Below the pieces are notes generated by a model. It had not been told where the DNA came from, did no database searches, and was given only the letters and a program-made list of their open reading frames with translations. From assembly GCA_022747635.1 (NCBI GenBank), contig JAKTNV010000006.1, forward strand, positions 92,103,734 through 92,167,733: a stretch of DNA of 64,000 nt. The letters are read 5' to 3'. A program made the translations under genes and the position numbers. Shown here in pieces: positions 10,791-22,755 of the stretch. This DNA comes from Hetaerina americana. Taxonomy: Eukaryota > Arthropoda > Insecta > Odonata > Calopterygidae. Each line of letters begins with the position of its first letter. Position 1 is the stretch's first letter.

Positions 10791-12190
10791 ATGAGAGAGG
10801 GAGGGAAGGAGGGGAGTGCTGCTCCGTGGGGGCAAAGAATGTTCGCTTTAGAATTGGTGTACGGTGGTAATCACTCCAGTGCCGTTCAGGCGGATGGTTT
10901 CTTCTTGGTCATTTCTTTCAAAATAGGTATTGGTGGAGTAGTAGGCACTTATATTCTATTTCCACAAAATTTCCCTAGACACTTGGTTTAAAACCATTCC
11001 TTAAAATTTATAAATTATAAGCAATAATCAAATCCTCATCATTGATTCTCGGCAGAACACGTATTAGGTCTCTATATGGATTGTTGCTGGGAATGCAGAA
11101 GATTGTAACGGACATAACAGAAATTTTATCAAGCAAGCAAATGTCAAACCTGTTGATCAATCTCAACAAAATGTATTTTTAAAGAAAATGCTTTTTCAGA
11201 GTAGACTGTGTTCATGTTTTGTTAATTAAAAATCAACTCCCAAAAGCCAATTGATATATTTTCAAGGTCAAGGTAATTTTCCACAAATTCCAAGTTTAAT
11301 GGAAATATTGATAAAAGTAAAACAAAAAGTTTTACAACAAAAAAGATTCAACACAATCGTATTGAGAATTATTGCAAGTCGAAATTTGGACGAATGAGAA
11401 TAATGAAATCACATAAACCAAGAGTAGCTTGTAGCTTGATAGGTGATTATATTCGATTCAAGCTTGCCTGTGATATAATGCAAACAATAAAAGGAATAAG
11501 AAACCTTCAAGCCAGGTCGCATGCAATGACGCATTTTGTGTGGGCAGAGAAGAACTTAGTAATGTTTGAGCGCTCGTTTTTAGGTTCCCAATGACACTAA
11601 AATGTAACGTTGCCTTGTGGAAGACGCCGGGATGAAATGAATCGACGACTACCGCACAAAATAACTGAGTATTTGGCCTATGACCATCGGGAATCTTAAT
11701 GCCAATGGAATGACGATGTGACTGTTTGTATGAACCGATCGTGACCAAGTGAAACTTATGAAAGTGACAAACTAAATATCCCACAAATACACCTGGCGGC
11801 GTTAAATGGCACGAAAATGCACCACAAGCAGTCGGTCGCGGATGTCTGTCGTCGTCAAGGACAAGCGCCATCTATCTGTGCGGAGATATAGATATTACAA
11901 CATTATGTCAGAAAATGGTGTCAAATAAGAGCTAAAAATACATTTAAATATTATTTTGATAATATCGGTAAAAAGCAGCACTTAAGATCGAGGGATGTTT
12001 GAGTGACAAATTGAGAAGGGGTCGTCGGCATTGCAAGTCTAAAAATAATTCAATAAATATAAAGTAGTAATTTAAAATAACCGAATATAATAAAGATTAT
12101 AACATGTATGACATCACATGATTCGCATATGGTTGAGTAAGTTAAAACAAGTAAAAGTAGTACATTAACATCATACATCAACTTATTACT
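10791..12190. other. unassigned AT-rich DNA
   Basis: Only short overlapping frames; the longest is 137 codons on the minus strand at 11458-11871 with no recognised motif. No repeat or RNA gene seen. Confidence 0.4.
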
Positions 12191-12194
12191 TCAT

Positions 12195-13930
12195 CAACTA
12201 CAGGCGATAACATTTTCGATTTGTTATCAACGAACATAACCGAAAAGGTCTTAAATATAGATATTATTGAAGGAATTAGTGAACGCAAAGCAGTAAATGA
12301 TTTATGGGGTCATAAAGCTTAAAAAAAATTTACTTGCTTAAAGAAGGAGACTACAATGGCCTAAGAAGCGTCCTACAGAGCCAATGAGCAAATTTTAAAA
12401 AGTTTGGTAATTACCAAAATACTGAGGATAGTTGGAATCACTTCCTTGAACTCACGCGTTAAGCAGTTAATGAAATAATTTATCAAAGAATACGCCGAAC
12501 CTAGATGGCACACCGCGGATGTAAGATTACGGCGTCAAAGGCTGTCACGCAAAGGCGAAAAATATTAGGGATGATACCTCCAGGGACTGACGGAACGAGA
12601 TCACTTATGACCATAGGATTAGGGTGAATGCTAAGATTTTGGAGAGCGTTGAGCGATATCAAAGAGGAAAGAAGAGTATTTGAAAGAGAATCCGAAGGCA
12701 TTTCGGTCGCACGTCCGAGAGGCTCGGAGAAATACGTGTAAATGAACAGTTGCTACACTCAATGACGATTAAAAAGAAAGGGTAACCATTAGTTTGAAAG
12801 AATCAGTTTTCAAAGCGTCTTCACCAATGTCTCAACGAATGCCTCCGATAACTAACTCGATGGTGCTGGTCAACTGATACCCAAAATTGAAGTCTCAAAA
12901 ATGGAATAGAGCATTTGCTGTCAAATATTAAGCCTAATAAATCCTCCAGACCCGATAAAATACCCGTTTGTAAATTTGAGGATCTTTCTTTGGAAATCGC
13001 ACCATAGCTAGAAATCATATTCAAGAAGTCGTTAGCAGATCTCAAAGTTTCTATAGATATTGAAACGGCTACCGTAAATCAATACGTGTTAAAAAAAAAG
13101 AAACACGGAGGAACCGAGCAATTACATACCTAGTTCCCTGACATCCATTTCGTGCAAGGTTATGGAACATAGTATACAGGTATGTATAGTTGCTAGTTCG
13201 ATCGTGAGACACCGCGATAATCTGAAGTTATTGATGAAAAAGCAGCCCGGTTCCCGAGAGGGTAGATCCTGCGAGACACGGGTTGCGCTTTTGTTCATAA
13301 TATCTTTGGTTCAGAAGAGAGCAATGTTCCACTAGACGCAGATTGTCTGGATTTTAAGAAAGCTTCCGACAAGTTACCTCATCGTAAACTACTCACAAAG
13401 CTGGAAGCATATAGTATAGACAAAAATATCCTGGTTTGAATTAAAGACTTTTTGGATTGTCAGGTACAAAGAGTAATCATAGATGGAGTTAGCTCTATTG
13501 CAGTAGAAGTTACGTCAGGTGTTCTCCAGGGAAGTGCTATTGGACCTCTTTAAATTCTACTTTACGTTAACGACATCGTTTCCGTAGTCATTAGTAAGAT
13601 TCGTTTATTTGCCGACGATGCAGTAATCTACAGAGATAACCGTAATCCTCAGAATGAAGTACTTTTGGCAGATGACCACAATAATATACAACGTTGGATC
13701 GACACTTGAAAATTATAATTAAACATAAAAAAGTGCGTAGCGATGAAATTTTGGAAAAAGAGTTATTCTCTCCCGAACGCCTGCTGCATGAAAAGTATAG
13801 ACTCGATTAAATACGTAGGCGTCACCCTTACTTGAAATACCACATATCGATAGAGTTTCCGAGCATTTCATTCGTTGACAGCAAGATGCAGCGATAAATA
13901 CTACTCATGCACTGATTCACATGACATTAT
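12195..13930 (+). mobile_element. heavily decayed CR1/L2-like LINE (endonuclease end plus RT)
   Basis: No long open frame survives, but conceptual reading recovers LINE blocks in order: DIIEGISERKAV near 12265 (the end of the endonuclease, matching IDGISDHKAI of the 28-kb copy), a connecting region with EDSWNHFLEL near 12424, an RT entry block with SSRPDKIPV near 12945, LDFKKASDKLPH near 13350, TSGVLQGSAIGPL near 13515, RLFADDAVIYRD near 13602 with the catalytic FADD retained, and IKYVGVTLT near 13810. The order and wording parallel the CR1/L2-like copies at 27.9-30.6 and 48.8-50.4 kb, so this is an older relative. In-frame stops and frameshifts are frequent. Confidence 0.75.
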
Positions 13931-15045
13931 GCTGACGATTCTGAATTTATCCAGCAGTGGTCAACGCAGAATGGTTCAAAGGATGGACTCCACCATGCAC
14001 AAAATATGTCCCCCTTCGTCGTGATCCCACGGATTAAATCACTTCACAATTTGTCCTATGATCACAAATAGATCAACTGTTAATGCGCCTCATATTTATT
14101 GGAAGAAGGACCAGAATTAATAATTAATGCAAAAAATAAATAGTATTCGTTTAAAATATAGCTAGAAATAAATAAAAAATAAATACATGTAAAATTCTAG
14201 CTAAGGAAAGGATATTTAAAAAAATCATCTGCAACAAAGAAAGTTGGAGCGATTGGTAGGTCATTAGCAAGTGTCGTTCAACCAAAGGACATGGTTTTGA
14301 CCCTTGTTAAATTCAAAGGAAAAATACTCCGTGTATAATGAGTCCAATACAAGGTAGTTATAAGGCGTATGAAAATGTAATGTTGTTGTACAACTTACTA
14401 CACTGATTGATAAGAGCTTTTGTTGAACAGTTTAACAGATTGGCGTGTGTCCCTGATTACACAGGTCGCTGTGTCCCTGTATACACTCGGATCCGCAGGA
14501 AATAATCATCCTTCAGCCAACGGCCGAATTGGGATTTAAAATTTGACGCAAGGGAGTATTGGGAATAAGGGAGCAAGGTGGATGACGTCACAGCGGGTCA
14601 CTAGGCGACCGAAATAGACAGGGGGCCCTCGCGTGACGTGCATGTGGAACTGCCGGCGACGGCAACGGGGGCGGGGCAGAGCGCGGGGGGCAGGCCGCCA
14701 AGGCATCCAGGGGTCGTCGGCGGATTATAATCTCCCATCGAACTTATTGCCACCACTCACTCATGACTGAAGCCAAAAGGCCAAAGCGTTCGCATGCGAA
14801 AAAGGCCGCCATCTTCCGACAATTCCCTTAAAGGTAGCGCCACACTTTATGGGTTGCCAATATAACGGTCAGGGGGAGGTTTCCATTAAACCCTTTTAAC
14901 AGGGCACACCACCAATAAACTATTATTACGATATAAATTCTACACTTTCCAACCCTCTCCATTCCATTCAAAATTAAACGGCACAACGATGCGATTCTTC
15001 AACTCTCCCGAAAATCTAAAATCATACTCTACAACCATCTCCTCG
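13931..15045. other. unassigned DNA
   Basis: AT-rich to about 14500, then a short GC-rich block (14560-14830) described separately, then pyrimidine-rich DNA. No supported coding sequence. Confidence 0.4.
14570..14780. promoter_or_regulatory. CpG-rich block with CRE-like and GC-box sites
   Basis: A perfect TGACGTCA palindrome (CRE/ATF-type site) lies at 14583-14590, a second CGTGACGTGC half-site near 14632, and a GGGGCGGGGC GC box (Sp1-type) at 14668-14677. All sit in a locally GC- and CpG-rich stretch inside AT-rich DNA. Such a cluster is typical of promoters of constitutively expressed animal genes. No transcript or adjacent coding exon is visible, and short motifs occur by chance in GC-rich DNA. 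Confidence 0.3.
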
Positions 15046-15625
15046 TCAAATCTGCATATTATTCCTTCCTCCCTTCGCACCGTCCAACATCCCTATTTCT
15101 GCCCGTTCCACATTTGCCCACATTCTCCCCTCTATCACAGACTTCAACTCCCCACTGTCGATCACTACGACCTTCATTCATTTTTCCTACCTCCTTATGA
15201 CTTCTCCAATCAATCCCCTCTCCTACCCTTTCACCAGCACCTAGCACTCCCTCGTTTGTTTTCCTTCAACCTATTCATTCCACTTCTCCATTCTTCTCCA
15301 AAAACAATTTCAAAAGCTTCCAATCTACTTCACTGCCCCTGCTTCGGTGGCCACGATTGCGCGCCTTAAAAAACTACGCTCCATATCAAAGTTTTGACGA
15401 GCCTTTTCTTGACGTTCTTACTCAACGTCCCTGTCATCAACTCCCTCCTCCTTGTGAAAGCCTCTTTGCCTGTGCAATTCTTCTCCTTACGTCCCTACTA
15501 ATTTGACCGTGTTGGTCCAAAACACTACCGAGATACGTAAACTGTTCTACCTGGTCTAGTTTCCGCTTTCCCCTTTTTAATGTTTATCTTAGCCTTCTGT
15601 ATCTCGAAAGCCGTATAAAGTTTGT
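15046..15625 (-). mobile_element. decayed, truncated RTE-like LINE fragment
   Basis: Minus-strand homology to the RTE-like RT C-terminus. It starts near the block encoding LDGMKGGRK (about 15060), runs through the MEKVKWT region near 15280 and GSVLDQHGQ near 15510, and ends near 15625 at the MRFSRKKKAKLN block. Several indels break the frame. The 3' UTR and (TA)n tail of the family are not recognisable to its left, so the 3' end is also eroded or deleted. Confidence 0.7.
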
Positions 15626-15753
15626 TTTGACCGATATACATGATAATTTAAAAGTTTTTGAAATCCACAAGAGCGTTCGACCCCATGTCATTAATTTGTC
15701 AGTGTTATGACACTTAAAAGCCATTGGCGGGTACATTAACATGTTTGCCATTA

Positions 15754-15761
15754 TGTATATA

Positions 15762-15827
<66 letters not shown>

Positions 15828-15846
15828 TATATGTATATATTTATAT
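15754..15846. repeat. (TA)n microsatellite
   Basis: TA tract with TGTA/CATA interruptions, directly abutting the 3' terminus of the minus-strand RTE copy that begins at about 15847. Confidence 0.95.
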
Positions 15847-15939
15847 TATTTGGTAATATACCGGTTAAGGTAGGTTTTTAGAATGAAAAAATTATTAATT
15901 CAGCAATTTGTGACCCCACGCAAAACACAACATCCCACT

Positions 15940-17773
15940 CTACATCTGGTCCCTCTTCAGCTCTGAGTACTTTCTTCCTCCCTTCATCCCGTTCAAAATC
16001 CCTATTATGTGCCTTCCCTTTCCTTGTTTGCCCAACATTCTCCCCTCTATCACAGTCTTCAACATCCCACTGCCGGTCAATACCCCCTTCATCCACTTTT
16101 CCTGCCTCCATAGGATTGCTCCCAACAAACCCCTCTCTTCGCCCACCATTCCAAGTACTTCCTCATTTGTTTTCTTCTCTGTCCATTTCACCTTCTCCAT
16201 TCTTCTCCACACCCACATTCCAAAAGCCTCCAGACAACGTCTATCCTCCTGCTTCAATGACCACGTTTCCGCACCGTACATAGTTACGCTCCATATCAAA
16301 GTTTTTACGAGTCTTTACTTAATATCCTTACCCAACGTCCCTGTCATCAACTCCCTCCACCTTGTGAAAGCCTCTTTGCCTAGCGCAATTCTTCTCCTTA
16401 CGTCCCTACTACTTTGACCATGTCGGTCCAAAACACTTCCGAGATACGTAAACTGTTCTACCTGCTCTAGTTTTTGCCCTCCTATTTTAATGTTAAGCTT
16501 AGCCTATTTCTTTCTAGAAAAAAGCATAACCTTTGTTTTATTAATATTGATTCTCATCCCATACCTGTTGCACTGAATTTCCAATTCACTCAGCAATGCT
16601 TTGCAACCCCTTAGCTGACTGACAAACTAAAGCTTGGTCATCAGAAAACCTAACTGATTTTACGAATTGCCCGCCCACTTTCATTCTTACCTCGAGTTCT
16701 TCCCGTGCCTCTTTAATCATTTCCTGTGCATACAGGTTGAACAGCAACGGTGATAATGGGCAACCCTGCCTTACACCTCTTTCTAACACTGCCCATCCGG
16801 ACTCCCCGTTTCCCACCCGCCCCTGAGCAATCTGAGACATGTATAGGCTGCGGATTAGCTTCCTTTACCTCCAATGTATTCTCATTTTCTGCAATGTACG
16901 CATTACTCTTTTCCTATTCACTCCAACAAACGCTTTTACGAAATCTACGAAACAGGCAAATACCTTCTGGTTGTGTTCTACATTCCTCTCGATTAATAAT
17001 CTCATTACTGCAATAACATCACGTTTACCTCTTCCCTTCCTAAACACAAACTGTTCATCCCCTAAGTAATCATTTGCCTTACTCTCTATCCTTTTGTTTA
17101 TGATCCTGAGGACAACTTTAGCTGCGTGAGATATCAAACTTATTGTCCTGTAGTCCTCGCATGATGTAGCCTTTACCTTTTTTGGAATAGGAACTAAAAC
17201 TGATCTCACAAAGTCTTCCGGCCAGATTCCTTCCTTATAAATACTACGAATCAGCCCATTTAGCCTCTTCCTCCCACATTTTTCATAACATTTCAATAGT
17301 TCCGCGGGAATATTATCCACCCCCACGGCCTTATTTAGTTTCATCTCCCTTAATGCCCTTTCTTTCTCATCGTCTACTATGCCTGGACGTAAGCCGTCTT
17401 CCGCAACGTAATATTCTTTTTCAATGTCTAACTTTGTTGGTCGAAGTTCTTTGCTGTACATTTCTTCTATATTCTCCTTCCATCTCTCTTCGATATTTCC
17501 TGTGGCAACTATTACCTTACCCCCCTTATCTCTAACTGTTAGCATAGATCTCCCTTTCTTACTCCCCGATAACGATTTAACTCTACTGTACAGCGCACCG
17601 ATTTCAACCTTCCTCTGCAGACTCTCCATATCCTCGCACTGCGTCTTCCACCATGCTTCTTTTTCTTTATTTGTTGCCCGCCTCAATTTATTGTCCAATT
17701 CTTTGTACTTCATTTTGCCTAATTCTGTATTTATATTCTTCCATTTTCGCCGCTCATCCATCTTTGTAATCAT
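15940..17773 (-). pseudogene. RT and linker region of RTE-like LINE, broken
   Basis: The N-terminal open part is 16865-17773 (302 codons): linker (MDERRKWKNINTELGKMKYK), coiled-coil-like basic region, VGVDNIPAELLKC, VLVPIPKK, YRTISLISHAAK, then FRKGRG and CFVDFVKAF (Glu to Val against other copies). The catalytic segment continues in 16586-16840 as VRQGCPLSPLLFNLY and SVRFSDDQALV, where FADD has become FSDD. The C-terminal part is 15940-16299. Frameshifts near 16580 and 16850 and in-frame stops make it non-functional. Confidence 0.85.
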
Positions 17774-17789
17774 CTCATCTGTGATCCAT

Positions 17790-18006
17790 AGTTTCCTACC
17801 TTCTCGATGTTAACAACGCTTCTTCCTACCTCTTCATTAAATACTATGGCAATCCCTCGTTGGCTCTCGTCCCCACCGCTGTATATTATTCTATAATTAT
17901 CACGCCAGTAATCCCCGCTATCCTTCCACCTCACCCCGCATAGACCTAAAATATCTATATTTCCCCTTTCCATCTCTCGCTTAACATTCTCCAATTTCCC
18001 TGTCCT

Positions 18007-18009
<3 letters not shown>
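17790..18009 (-). pseudogene. N-terminal endonuclease fragment of the same RTE-like copy
   Basis: Encodes MMRTGKLENVKREMERGN, then IDILGLCGVRWKDSGDYW and the IYSGGDES...GRSVVNIEKV stretch: the first part of an apurinic/apyrimidinic-type LINE endonuclease. The catalytic Glu of the usual CEVRW motif is Gly here (CGVRW). The ORF's upstream Tyr-Ile run is the translated (TA)n tract and not protein. The remaining catalytic blocks (GDWNAKVG, SDHN) are missing through the internal deletion. Confidence 0.8.

Positions 18010-18059
<50 letters not shown>
18010..18059. repeat. (TA)n microsatellite
   Basis: Pure TA tract at the truncated 5' end of the RTE copy. Confidence 0.95.
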
Positions 18060-18061
<2 letters not shown>

Positions 18062-19794
18062 GATGATATACTATACTGATAGATATACACACGTATATTT
18101 ATCGTATTTTTTAAATTTATACTGTTTCAAGATTTATTTCCAAGCCAGCCAAAGAGCAATCTTCCAAGTAAATAAAAGAGTAGGCTGGGATAGACATTAT
18201 ATAGGTCTGAATTTATCTTTTTTTTTTAATTATTCCATTGAGATTCGGTCGTTAAAAACAGCTTCAACATTGAAATTTGAGAATAGATTTATGGTCACCT
18301 GACTCACGGGATTTCCAATGAAACGATAATTTTTAGGTCAACGAAAGATGACAGCTGGCTGAAAATTCAATGCCTAAAGAATTCATATGAATTATTAATT
18401 GAAGGCCTTTTCTTCCACGGCGGGAATTGTGAAAATAGACCTAGTAGAAAAGCCCCCCCCCCCCACAAACACACGCGACACGTCGAAGAACAGTGCTTTT
18501 CAACACAACATCCACTCACTAGATATACCAATATTATCTCCCCGGAACGGTGAATACCCATTCAAACATTTTCTTCCCTTGAAAAAAAGTAATTCCGTAA
18601 TTACGTCGTCGACCGTCATAAAATGAGGTGACGGAAGGTTAACTACTGCGTTTGCATTCCATTCAATGCAGTTCTGCTATCCCTTCATTTTCATTTTAAG
18701 CAATTGTGATTAAAACTCTTTATTTTGTGACTGGTTTATGTGAATTTCACGAGTAAATAATGATGACAAAGAACCGTGGAACTGAAGCACGAAAAAGTAA
18801 AGAATAAGTGCTTAGAGAATCTCGCAAAGTAAGGAATTTGTTATCATCCTTAGCAACCGCAGAAGTGGTTTACGTAGAATAAGCGTTGAATGGCACGCGG
18901 GGGCCGGGCACAGGTTGACCGTGATTGATCCCGATTCTAAACTGCTTTTCGGCAAAAATATCCGAGTTTAAGGGGAGACAGAAAGTGGAAAAAGGAGCGA
19001 AGTGTTCATCAAACCACTCGACTACTCATTTAGGGATTTAAAAAAAGAGGCAAGAGGAAAAAGAAGAGATATGGCATTTTACGAAATCGAACCAGCGGCC
19101 GAATATTAAGCACTGGGGGACTCGCATCATCGCAGACGGAGGAGAGAGTTCAGTATAAAAAAACCGGACATACTATATACTTTTATAAGACCGCAATATT
19201 TTAATTCAATGCAATACAACAGCTCATTTTAAACCAAAGATGACTAGGTTTAATCAGGAGAACACACGAAATAGGAGTTAAACTTCTGACTTTACGCAGA
19301 TTACTTAATTTGCGAGCCACTGCAAATTTATTTTTTACATATTTCCTCCAATGAAACCTTTGAGATATCATTTTCCAGATTTTTAATAAAATATGTTCTC
19401 TCTCTTAATGAAGCAGACATATCTCACTAACAGACGTTCTTGGTTAAAAAACGAAGCCTCGAATTTTAAATAATGTTTGTATTGATATGAGCGAGAGGTT
19501 ATGAAAACGCTCACTGCCATGGACCAGTTGTCCTCCTCAAGGTACTTGCTCCGTGTTCGGCGATCACCTCCATTCATACCACTCCCTTGACTCATTAATT
19601 TACATGCTATTCATTCTCTCAATGTCCCTGATTTGCTCTAATAAGTGAAATTCGCGATTCATCGACTTCAATCAACTCAAGATCCATTAATATTGTTTGC
19701 AACTATATTAATATATGAATATTTGTATCCAACCTTGTTGTTTGATTACAAATGGTTCCCCAGGATCACTTTCTACACAAGCCTGATGATCACT
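18060..19794. other. unassigned AT-rich DNA
   Basis: Short frames only (up to 80 codons). A 14-base C run sits near 18452. I see no element remnant, RNA gene or exon-like frame. Confidence 0.4.
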
Positions 19795-19992
19795 TTCTAC
19801 TCATTTGTTTTCTTCTCTGTCCATTTCACCTTCTCCATTCTTCTCCACACCCACATTTCAAAGCCTCCACTATATGTCTATTTTTTCTATTTGTGTATAT
19901 GTCTATTATGACTACTTTGGCGTGTTGGTCCAAAACACTTCCCAGATACATACACTATTCTACCTACTCTAGTTTTTGCCCTACTAGTTCTA
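19795..19992 (-). mobile_element. inverted RTE-like fragment
   Basis: Minus-strand pieces of the RTE-like RT C-terminus: the block around KWTEKKTNE (complement of about 19800-19860), then, after an internal gap, the GSVLDQH and LEQVEQFTYL blocks (complement of about 19910-19980). It joins a plus-strand RTE copy head to head near 19993. It overlaps in content with the downstream copy (20490-20800), so it is not the unique 5' part expected of a simple twin-priming inversion. Confidence 0.65.
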
Positions 19993-21125
19993 TATAGAAT
20001 ACAACCAGAAGGTATTTTCTTGTTTCGTAGATTTCGAAAAAGCGTTTGATAGAGTGAATTGGAAAAAACTAATGAGTATATTGCAGAAAATAGGAATAGA
20101 TTGGAGGGAAAGGAGGCTAATCCGCAACATGTACATGTCTCAGACTGCTCAGGTGCGGGTGGGAAACGGGGAGTCAGGATGGGCAGTGTTAGGGAGAGGT
20201 GTAAGACAGGGTTGCCCATTATCACTGTTGCTGTTCAACCTGTATGCAGGGGAAATGATTAAAGACGCATGGGAAGAACTGGAGGTAGGAATGAAAGTGG
20301 GCGGGGAATTCGTAAAATCAGTTAGGTTTGCTGATGACCAAGCTTTAGTTTGTCAGTAAGCTAAGGGGTTGCAAAGCATTGCTGAGTGAATTGGAAATTC
20401 AGTGCGACAGGTATGGGATGAGAATCAATATTAATAAAACAAAAGTTATGCGATTTTCTAGAAAGAAAAAGGCTAAGCTAAACATTAAAATAGGAGGGCA
20501 AAAACTAGAGCAGGTAGAACAGTTTACGTATCTCGGAAGTGTTTTGGGCCAACACGGTCAAAGTAGTAGGGACGTAAGGAGAAGAATTGCGCTAGGCAAC
20601 GAGGCTTTCACAAGGAGGGGGGAGTTGATGAAAGGGACGTTGCGTAAGGATATTAAGAAAAGACTCGTAAAAACTTTGATATGGAGCGTAGCTCTGTACG
20701 GTGCGGAAACGTGGTCATTGAAGCAGGGGGATAGACGTAGACTGGAGGCTTTTGGAATGTGGGAGTGGAGAAGAATGGAGAAGGTGAAATGGACAGAGAA
20801 CAAAACAAATGAGGAAGTACTTGGAATGGTGGGCGAAGAGAGGGGTTTGTTGGGAGCAATCCTATGGAGGCAGGAAAAGTTGATGAAGGGGGTATTGACC
20901 GGCAGTGGGATGTTGAACACTGTGATTGAGGGGAGAATGTTAGGCAAACGAAGAAAGGGAAGGAACAGGATAGGGATATTGGACGGGATGAAGGGAGGAA
21001 GAAAGTACTCAGAGATAAAGAGGGACCTGATGTAGAGTAGGATGTGTTTTGCTAGGAGTCACAAATTATTAAATTAGTAATTATGTCCATCCAAAAACCT
21101 ACCATAACCGATAGATTACCTAATA
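19993..21125 (+). mobile_element. 5'-truncated RTE-like LINE
   Basis: Starts in the RT palm at AATACAACCAGAAGGTATTTTC and runs through the stop codon at 21035 and the family's 3' UTR (AGGAGTCACAAATTATT...CCATCCAAAAACCTACC...ACCGATAGATTACC). It ends in AAT repeats and a short (TA)n at about 21120-21160. No endonuclease is present. Confidence 0.85.
20015..21035 (+). pseudogene. RT C-terminal half of RTE-like LINE, one early break
   Basis: The first frame (20054-20359) contains NWKKLMSILQKIGIDWRERR, VRQGCPLSLLLFNLYAGEM and SVRFADDQALVCQ, then hits TAA. The rest, 20379-21035 (218 codons), is open in another frame to the natural stop: thumb (INKTKVMRFSRKKK), FTYLGSVLGQHGQ, VKTLIWSVALYGAETWSL and the C-terminal basic domain ending KRDLM. 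The catalytic FADD is intact, but the break separates it from the C-terminus. This is a fairly young copy, close to those at 41-43 and 46-47 kb. Confidence 0.85.
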
Positions 21126-22755
21126 ATAATAATATTAATAATATATATATATATATATAATTATATATTCGAGTGGTGATTAGTTTTTTCCACCCAGAAC
21201 CTACTTTAAACGTCGGCTGCAAAAAAATAACAACAAATTTGGATGTAGAGATAGCACAGTAAAAAAAATAATTATGAGTTTGGGAAACTGCTGCTGTAAA
21301 CAATCCTCGATTTGATAGCTAGCAACGACCACATTAATCTAGATAACAACTACAATCCAACGCCTTGTTGAATAATTCATTCTATTCTATTCAGTCTATT
21401 CAGTAATCGGCGATATAGATTTTAAAATACCGTGCATCATATCTAATGGGGTCACGTAAGAACCAATCTTATGACACCGTATATGATGGCCACGCTGGGT
21501 GAAGGTGATGACTTCATTCACTCAATATTCTCAACTAATATCTTAATTAGTACTCAATGCTCTTAACTAGTTCTTTGCGAGTTTGCTACTTCCCTAGCAA
21601 ATTTTAAATTGACGAGAGTAAGGGCCCGTAGGATCATGTCTTAGGCGAAGTCATATTGAATGGAAAAGTACGTATATTATGCCGGCCGAAAATAATCACC
21701 CCTTACTTATTGCCTTAATCTATTGAGCTTGACGTTCCTGAATTCCGCCTCGGCCGATTCCGAAATGCGTCAAATAGCGGGTAAGAGCTAGTGCGATGCG
21801 AAGTCATTGTGCGTGACACGATATGTATTTCAAGATGGCTGCCCGATTCGTCGCCGAAATTGCTCGCGTTGCCGCAGCGTTCGCAATTAATCAAGTCGTC
21901 TTCCTCCTGGCGAATAGTGCCTCGGGCGACACTCTCCACTCACGGCCGTGCACAGGCACGCACAGGGCACAGAGGAGCGACCCTTTCTCCCCAATTGGAA
22001 AGCGCTCCCCTTTGGAAACCCACTTTAATGGAGTAAAAACATCATCGCCATCGCACGGCCGTCATGTGAAAAACCTAAACACACTCCCTCTGCACCCCAC
22101 TCCGCGGGAAAGGGGGAGGGAGTCACGCCACCCGCACCCACCCTCCAGGGTACCCCCTCTCCTCTCTCACAGGAAGTACGGCACCGCAGCTACCGGGGGA
22201 GGAGGAGGAGGGGAAGAGGAAATAATTACAAAATGGAGTAAAAAATGAGACGATGTTAGGGGTTTCTTGTGAGGGGAGGGAGGGAGGTTTTAGGAGGTTC
22301 TCTCTCTCTGTCTCTCGTTTCTATGAACAACCTTAATGGGAGTGGCTCCGATGCGGGGAGGGAGGCCCTTAGCGCCTCTCTGTGCGTGTCCTGTCCAGAT
22401 CGTGACTTTAGTGAGCCTTTATCCCCGCCCCACCCCTCCCTCCCTCCACCCTCCCCCTCCCTCCACCTCCCTCTTCAGCCCTCCGGATCATCGACGGCCT
22501 CCGAAACAGCGTTGCCAAATCCCAAAAAGGCGTCCAAGTTGAGAGAGAGAGTTTTCCAACTTGTATATACACTTAAGAACCTGTAGCGTTAGTTGCAAAA
22601 AAACAACATGGCACATCGAAATGTCAGAAACATTTTATCAATCATGAGATTCCGAACTAATGGGTTTTCAAAGTCACGGATGACGAATCATAGTCAAAAT
22701 TGTACCAACAAATCCGAGCTAATTTTTAAAATATAATATTAACACTACAATTTGA
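21126..22755. other. unassigned DNA with a GC-rich block and one doubtful ORF
   Basis: AT-rich to about 21780, then GC-rich to about 22560. A 141-codon plus-strand frame at 21823-22248 begins with a hydrophobic stretch (FVAEIARVAAAFAIN) that could pass for a signal or membrane segment, but the rest is Pro/Ser/Gly-rich low-complexity sequence. Its ATG region holds CAAGATGGCTGCC, close to a YY1-type site, so this might be a promoter or 5' UTR rather than a coding gene. A C-rich run (22423-22470) gives G-runs on the minus strand. No firm gene call. Confidence 0.3.

Larger units (their letters stand above)
15847..18009 (-). mobile_element. RTE-like LINE copy, internally deleted, (TA)n at both ends
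   Basis: The 3' terminal block (TAATATACCGGTTAAGGTAGG in plus orientation) meets (TA)n at 15846. The copy then covers 3' UTR, RT, linker and the start of the endonuclease. At about 17790 the sequence jumps from the DEMITKMDERRK linker directly to the EN segment GRSVVNIEKV, removing most of the endonuclease. The other end stops within the EN start (MMRTGKLENVKRE) exactly where another (TA)n begins at 18010. Flanking TA tracts on both sides fit insertion into a TA microsatellite. Confidence 0.85.
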
